A stretch of 10,807 nt of DNA from the NCBI GenBank assembly GCA_023423285.1, contig JAFAFV010000035.1, positions 1 to 10,807 on the forward strand. The letters run 5' to 3'. The translations under genes were made by a program, and so were the position numbers. Shown here piece after piece: positions 7,356 through 10,807 of this stretch (within the stretch, counting starts at the first letter, position 1; every line of letters starts with the position of its first letter). A model generated the notes under the pieces. It ran no database searches. It had not been told where the DNA came from and saw nothing but the letters and a program-made list of their open reading frames with translations. This stretch comes from Bacteroidota bacterium. Its GTDB lineage: Bacteria; Bacteroidota; Bacteroidia; Chitinophagales; Chitinophagaceae.

Positions 7356-8477
7356 TCATTTATAAAAATCTTCACTAGCCATCATTTTCCCGATCATTGG
7401 AGCAAGTGCTACTCCCATTCCACTAAGGCGTACTGCACAATAAGTTCGTTCTGACAATTGCATTACAATGGGAGATTTGTCTCCGCTTATACCCATAATG
7501 CCCGCCCATCGGTGTGTAATCTTAGGCTTTTGACCAGGTGTAATTACCGTTATTAAAAAGCGCTCTAACTGCTGCTGAATGGGTATAGTACTAATGTTAT
7601 CAAACGTATACTCTGTTTCAAATGAAGTGTTACGCGCACCGCCCAATAAAATATGGTTGCCAAGGTTGCGGAAATAATAATAACCTTCATCATAGTGAAA
7701 CACGCCTTTAAACTTCAGGTCAGGAATCGGTTCTGTAAGCAATACCTGGCCGCGCGCAGGAGTAATATCAATGTTAGGTAAAATATTTTTTGTAAAAGCA
7801 TTGGTACAAAAAATGAGTTTACCTGCGGTTAAATTTATTCTCCGATCTGTATAAATGGTAACGCCTGCCTGAGTTTCCTCAAATTCCTGTAATTCCGTTC
7901 CATATAAAATTTGTACGCCTTTCGCTACTACAAGTTGCGTTAATGCCTGTAACAGTTTCCCGGGGTGTAACGAGCCTTCCAGCGGATTCAATAACATGTG
8001 TTTTATATTTGAGAATCCAAATTCGCTGATAGTTTTGTCATCCTGTACAAAAGTTTCTGTAAGGTTGGTGATGGGGTAAAGCAGTTGGTTGATGTTTCCC
8101 ATTTGTTCCAGGCAGTTATCATCATTCAGCAGTTCATAGCCGCCACAGTTTTTATAATCAATCAGGTTATCTGCAAAATATTGACGGATCATTTTCAGCC
8201 CCAGATAGCGCAAATTGATGAGCTGTAAAGTTTTTTGTAAGCCCATTAATTGTATGTCAGCAATAATTTCTGTAAGGCTGCCAAAGCAAGCAAACCCTGC
8301 ATTGCGAGTGGATGCGCCTACAGGCACAGCGCCTCTTTCCAGAATGGTTATTTTTTTACCAGGATATTTTTCCTTCAGATGTAATGCCACCCACAGCCCT
8401 GTAAAACCGGCTCCGGTTATAATTATATCCTGTGCGGCATAAAAAGTTTCCTGTTCCCAAATGCTTACCTGTTGCAT
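7356..8477 (-). CDS. FAD-dependent oxidoreductase, DAO (D-amino-acid/glycine oxidase-like) family
   Basis: This 373 aa protein is a soluble flavoenzyme of the DAO superfamily, whose members oxidise amine or amino-acid substrates with FAD. The exact substrate cannot be told from the sequence. The Rossmann FAD motif is clear: DIIITGAGFTGLW with GxGxxG at residues 22-27, and the acidic residue that binds the adenosine ribose in ITILERG (Glu47). GASTRNAGFACFG (about 54-66) is the conserved segment near the flavin ring. The middle of the protein carries the substrate domain (GGYELL, PLEGSLHPGKLLQAL, then LIFCTNAFT and PARGQVLLTEP), and the second FAD contact is the late RLSGMGVALAPMIGK. No signal peptide or membrane segment is seen. 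It is divergent from the EVE-domain gene and convergent with groEL, so it is probably transcribed alone. Confidence 0.85.
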   Translation of the reverse strand: MQQVSIWEQETFYAAQDIIITGAGFTGLWVALHLKEKYPGKKITILERGAVPVGASTRNAGFACFGSLTEIIADIQLMGLQKTLQLINLRYLGLKMIRQYFADNLIDYKNCGGYELLNDDNCLEQMGNINQLLYPITNLTETFVQDDKTISEFGFSNIKHMLLNPLEGSLHPGKLLQALTQLVVAKGVQILYGTELQEFEETQAGVTIYTDRRINLTAGKLIFCTNAFTKNILPNIDITPARGQVLLTEPIPDLKFKGVFHYDEGYYYFRNLGNHILLGGARNTSFETEYTFDNISTIPIQQQLERFLITVITPGQKPKITHRWAGIMGISGDKSPIVMQLSERTYCAVRLSGMGVALAPMIGKMMASEDFYK

Positions 8478-8566
8478 CGTTTTAGAGATTGTTTATTATT
8501 TTTATAAATGTAGAGTATATTTTTTTTCAACGACTATAATGTTAATCATCAATCAATATAAAAATC
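8478..8566. promoter_or_regulatory. Divergent intergenic region between the oxidoreductase and EVE genes
   Basis: This 89-base A/T-rich gap must hold promoters for both flanking genes. On the plus strand, TATATTTT (8516-8523) matches TAnnTTTG at all but the last base, with TTTA about 20 bases upstream, and could serve the EVE gene. On the minus strand, TACATTTA (8505-8512 in plus coordinates) is also one mismatch away and lies 28 bases before the oxidoreductase start. The two candidates nearly abut, so the promoters may compete. Both matches are weak in such A/T-rich sequence. Confidence 0.35.
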
Positions 8567-8974
8567 ATGGCTTACTGGCTTATTAAATCCGAACCCTTTA
8601 CATACAGTTGGGAGCAATTTGTAAAAGATAAAGAAACCTTTTGGGATGGTGTACGCAATTACGCAGCCCGTAACAATTTAAAAGCAATGAAAAAAGGTGA
8701 TGAAGTCTTTTTCTACCACAGTAATGAAGGTGTGGAAATAGTAGGCATCGCAAAAGTTACCAAGGTAGCTTATCAGGATCCTACTACCGATGATGAACGC
8801 TGGGTAGCCGTAAATTTTGCGCCTAAGAAAAAATTAAAAAAGCCCGTCACACTGGCGCAGATAAAAGCCGAACCCAAACTGGCCAATATGGATCTGGTGC
8901 GGCTGGGCCGTCTTTCCGTTCAAACCGTAAAGCCCGAAGAATGGGAAATGGTGATGAAAATGGCAGGAGAGTAA
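8567..8974 (+). CDS. EVE domain-containing protein
   Basis: The product is 135 aa and consists of a single EVE domain, a PUA/YTH-related fold thought to recognise modified bases in nucleic acid. It resembles the stand-alone bacterial relatives of human thymocyte nuclear protein 1 (THYN1). Family hallmarks are the opening YWLIKSEP (residues 3-10), the core WDGVRNYAARN (26-36), then MKKGDEVFFYHSNEG and VGIAKV, with aromatic residues expected to line the binding pocket (for example Trp26 and Tyr50). The ATG start gives the canonical N-terminus. There is no membrane segment or signal peptide. A role in RNA or DNA modification or in phage defence has been proposed for the family, but the target of this protein is unknown. 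The sirtuin gene begins 51 bases downstream on the same strand. Confidence 0.9.
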   Translation: MAYWLIKSEPFTYSWEQFVKDKETFWDGVRNYAARNNLKAMKKGDEVFFYHSNEGVEIVGIAKVTKVAYQDPTTDDERWVAVNFAPKKKLKKPVTLAQIKAEPKLANMDLVRLGRLSVQTVKPEEWEMVMKMAGE

Positions 8975-9012
8975 AAAGGTTGCTGATAGCGCTGCTTGCT
9001 AAAATGTTTGAC

Positions 9013-9020
9013 TAAGTTTG
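9013..9020 (+). promoter_or_regulatory. Candidate -7 element (TAAGTTTG) directly before the sirtuin gene
   Basis: TAAGTTTG is an exact match to TAnnTTTG and ends 5 bases before the ATG at 9026. If it is used, transcription would begin at or just before the start codon, giving a leaderless or nearly leaderless mRNA. The expected -33 position (8990-8993, CGCT) does not match TTTG, so the evidence is the -7 element alone. The sirtuin could instead be read through from the EVE gene, since the gap between them holds no obvious terminator. Confidence 0.4.
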
Positions 9021-9025
9021 TAGGT

Positions 9026-9718
9026 ATGAAGAAAAAACTTGTTGTACTTACCGGCGCGGGCGTGAGTGCAGAAAGTGGCATTAAAACTTTTCGCGACAGC
9101 GACGGGCTATGGGAAGGGTATGATGTAATGGAAGTAGCTTCGCCCGAAGGCTGGAGGGAAAATCCTGCACTTGTACTTGACTTTTACAATCAACGCAGAA
9201 AAAATGCGGCAGCAGTAATACCCAATGCCGCCCACACCGGCCTTGCTGCGCTTGAAGATGATTTTGATGTAACCATCATCACTCAAAACATTGATGATCT
9301 TCACGAGCGGGGTGGCTCTACAAAAGTCATTCACCTGCATGGAGAAATTTTTAAAATGCGCAGCGAGAGATCGCTCCGGCCTTCTTATGAGATAAGAGAA
9401 AATATTAATATAGGAGACTTTGCGCCGGATGGTGGCCAGTTACGTCCTGATATTGTTTGGTTTGGCGAAGCGGTTCCAAAAATTACAGAAGCTATTGACA
9501 TTGCAGCAAAAGCAGATATTTTTGTGGTGGTGGGCACTTCAATGGCTGTTTATCCTGCTGCGGGATTGATTGATGTAGTGCCGGCTCAAAGCCCAAAGAT
9601 TGTAATTGACAGGCGCATACCAGCCATCAGGCCCATGCAAAATTTAATAACTATTGAAAAACCTGCCACGCTGGGTGTGCAGGAATTGAAGCAAATTTTA
9701 AAAGAAAGATATTTATGA
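9026..9718 (+). CDS. cobB: NAD-dependent protein deacylase, class III sirtuin without zinc cysteines
   Basis: Sirtuins use NAD+ to remove acyl groups from protein lysines, releasing nicotinamide and O-acyl-ADP-ribose. From ATG 9026 the protein has 230 aa. Visible motifs are the NAD-binding TGAGVSAESGIKTFR (residues 9-23), QNIDDLHERGG (87-97), the catalytic HLHGE with His105, and GTSMAVYPAA (170-179). Tyr54 and Arg57 in DFYNQRRK match the CobB/SIRT5 pair that reads negatively charged succinyl or malonyl groups, so desuccinylation or demalonylation is the likely activity. The protein contains no cysteine at all, so the usual four-cysteine zinc site is absent and is replaced by KMRSERSLRPSYEIREN...; I recall this as common in Bacteroidota sirtuins. 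An in-frame TTG at 8996 would add ten residues that no family member needs; ATG with MKKKLVVLTGAG is preferred. Its TGA overlaps the next start. Confidence 0.92.
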   Translation: MKKKLVVLTGAGVSAESGIKTFRDSDGLWEGYDVMEVASPEGWRENPALVLDFYNQRRKNAAAVIPNAAHTGLAALEDDFDVTIITQNIDDLHERGGSTKVIHLHGEIFKMRSERSLRPSYEIRENINIGDFAPDGGQLRPDIVWFGEAVPKITEAIDIAAKADIFVVVGTSMAVYPAAGLIDVVPAQSPKIVIDRRIPAIRPMQNLITIEKPATLGVQELKQILKERYL

Positions 9719-10224
9719 CCGGCCGGCACCTTTTTGTTCCTTTAGAAAGGGATGATGTATTTTATTATGCATCGTGTAATATTGTAAATGATGATAGCCT
9801 GGTGTATGTGTACCTGTTGCACCCACTGCGCGGCAGCCTGCTGTTTACTTTACACTTTGATGAAAAAGAGGTGCAGTACAAACCCCGCTTTATTGTTCCC
9901 GGGCTTGACCAATTGACGCTGTTAAAGCTAAACGAACATTTGACAACTGAAACTTCTGATGCAGCACAACACAACAATTCAAGCAACTACCATATACATA
10001 TCTACAAAGATTCATACGGTTATCTCGTCATCAACCGGTTGTATAAAAGAACAGCGGAAAGCATACAGCCCACAGGAAAATTTCATATTTTTTATGAACA
10101 GTGGCACGAGTTGAAAGAATTTGAATGGGATGGCCAGTCAAACTCTGTTATAACAGGTGGTGTCCAGGGGTCTAATGTTTCTCAGTTGATCAGTACAATA
10201 ACTGAAGAAATGGATCAACAATAA
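9715..10224 (+). CDS. Hypothetical protein, translationally coupled to the sirtuin
   Basis: I do not recognise this 169 aa protein. Its ATG overlaps the sirtuin TGA (ATGA at 9715-9718), and no other in-frame ATG lies near the 5' end, so the start is well supported and translation is probably coupled. There is no signal peptide, membrane segment or known catalytic motif. The composition suggests a soluble, beta-rich protein: alternating hydrophobic and polar runs such as SLVYVYLLHPLRGSLLFTLHF (about 28-48), a polar Asn/Ser/His stretch in the middle (AAQHNNSSNYHIHIY), an aromatic run FHIFYEQWHELKEFEW, and an acidic C-terminus. It has one cysteine (Cys21). Its gene order suggests a link to the sirtuin, perhaps as a partner or substrate, but that is inference only. 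The gene converges on pgi with 26 bases between them and no clear terminator. Confidence 0.75.
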   Translation: MTGRHLFVPLERDDVFYYASCNIVNDDSLVYVYLLHPLRGSLLFTLHFDEKEVQYKPRFIVPGLDQLTLLKLNEHLTTETSDAAQHNNSSNYHIHIYKDSYGYLVINRLYKRTAESIQPTGKFHIFYEQWHELKEFEWDGQSNSVITGGVQGSNVSQLISTITEEMDQQ

Positions 10225-10250
10225 ATACAGCAACTACACTGTGGCATATG

Positions 10251-10807
10251 CTAACGCAATTCTTTGTATTTATTGATCAATGCATTGGTACTGCTGTCGT
10301 GCTCTGTTACTGTTCCTTCTTCCGTTAACTCCGGTAAAATTTTATTGGCCAGTTGCTTACCCAGTTCCACGCCCCATTGGTCAAAACTGAAGATATTCCA
10401 GATAACGCCCTGCACAAATATTTTATGTTCGTATAAGGCTATCAGTTGCCCCAGCGTAAAAGGTGTGATCTTTTTTACAAGAAAGGAATTGGTGGGTTTG
10501 TTGCCATCAAATACCTTAAAGGAAGACAGTTTTTTGATCGCTTCTTTATCAAGTCCTGTGGCTTTCAGTTCTGCTTTCACTTCTGCCAGGGTTTTGCCGT
10601 TCATTAGTGCTTCCGTTTGTGCAAAAAAGTTACTCAGCAGTTTTGCATGATGGTCACCAATGGCATTATGGCTTTGTGCCGGTGCAATAAAATCGCAGGG
10701 AATTAAAGGTGTGCCCTGGTGAATGAGCTGATAGAAAGCATGCTGGCCGTTCGTTCCGGGTTCGCCCCATATAACCGGCCCTGTGGCATAATTGATCTTC
10801 TTGCCGT
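10251..10807 (-). CDS. pgi: Glucose-6-phosphate isomerase, C-terminal part (5' end outside window)
   Basis: PGI interconverts glucose 6-phosphate and fructose 6-phosphate in glycolysis and gluconeogenesis in the cytosol. The frame stays open to the right edge of the window, so the gene continues outside it; 184 residues are visible of an expected 540-550. Internal ATG codons, such as the one at 10602-10604, are not the start. Diagnostic motifs are WGEPGTNGQHAFYQLIHQG with the active-site Glu and His, PCDFIAP, and the second PGI signature from GVIWNIFSFDQWGVELGK (about 10339-10410). The C-terminal EHDSSTNALINKYKELR carries the catalytic lysine region. No residue appears to be missing in the visible part. 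The gene is convergent with the unknown 169 aa gene. Confidence 0.96.
   Translation of the reverse strand, partial: GKKINYATGPVIWGEPGTNGQHAFYQLIHQGTPLIPCDFIAPAQSHNAIGDHHAKLLSNFFAQTEALMNGKTLAEVKAELKATGLDKEAIKKLSSFKVFDGNKPTNSFLVKKITPFTLGQLIALYEHKIFVQGVIWNIFSFDQWGVELGKQLANKILPELTEEGTVTEHDSSTNALINKYKELR

Noticed and set aside
7196..7378. Short plus-strand frame overlapping the end of groEL
   Set aside because: It runs through the groEL 3' end in another frame and across the terminator hairpin.
8996..9025. Ten-residue N-terminal extension of the sirtuin from TTG 8996
   Set aside because: ATG 9026 gives the standard family N-terminus (MKKKLVVLTGAG), and the extension overlaps a candidate promoter element.
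10225..10250. Terminator between the 169 aa gene and pgi
   Set aside because: Only a short GCATATGC palindrome is present, with no stem of useful length and no T run.
10264..10650. Open frame of 128 codons on the plus strand
   Set aside because: It lies antisense to pgi, whose minus-strand frame has clear family motifs throughout.
1..10807. Mobile elements, CRISPR arrays, tRNA or rRNA genes, prophage or toxin-antitoxin genes
   Set aside because: No transposase, integrase, repeat-spacer pattern or RNA gene sequence was recognised on either strand.

Overview
The window looks like ordinary chromosomal housekeeping DNA from a member of the Bacteroidota, probably near Chitinophagaceae/Sphingobacteriia. 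The grounds are: no Shine-Dalgarno-like sequence in front of the starts inspected; several upstream regions with the Bacteroidota -7 promoter element TAnnTTTG; a long (308 aa) NusB; a DUF1573 lipoprotein beside yajC; and a sirtuin without zinc cysteines. The assignment is by recognition only, since no search was possible. Both ends of the window cut through genes.

Layout. (1) 1-2483, +: ClpB disaggregase, cut at its N-terminus by the window edge and ended by a strong hairpin terminator that lies inside the 3' end of the convergent coaE. (2) 2512-5019, -: read in its own direction, nusB, DUF1573 lipoprotein, yajC, a hairpin terminator, then coaE. (3) 5020-5266: a divergent regulatory gap with a good -7 element for groES and an unusual set of AGGTT/AACCT boxes, but no CIRCE operator. 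(4) 5267-7269, +: groES-groEL. (5) 7316-7346: a symmetric terminator shared by groEL and the convergent FAD-dependent oxidoreductase (7356-8477, -). (6) 8567-10224, +: an EVE-domain protein, then a class III type sirtuin whose stop codon overlaps the start of an unrecognised 169 aa protein. (7) 10251-10807, -: the C-terminal third of glucose-6-phosphate isomerase.

How the genes work together. ClpB and GroES/GroEL are the two large ATP-driven chaperone systems of the cytosol and here sit about 2.8 kb apart. NusB (antitermination), YajC (Sec translocase accessory) and CoaE (last step of CoA synthesis) form a housekeeping block. The sirtuin, EVE protein and unknown protein form a small same-strand group. 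The sirtuin would remove acyl groups from lysines; the roles of the other two are not evident.

I found no mobile element, CRISPR array, RNA gene or clear new system. The most useful leads are the sirtuin/unknown-protein overlapping pair, the box array upstream of groES, and the terminator embedded in the end of coaE.
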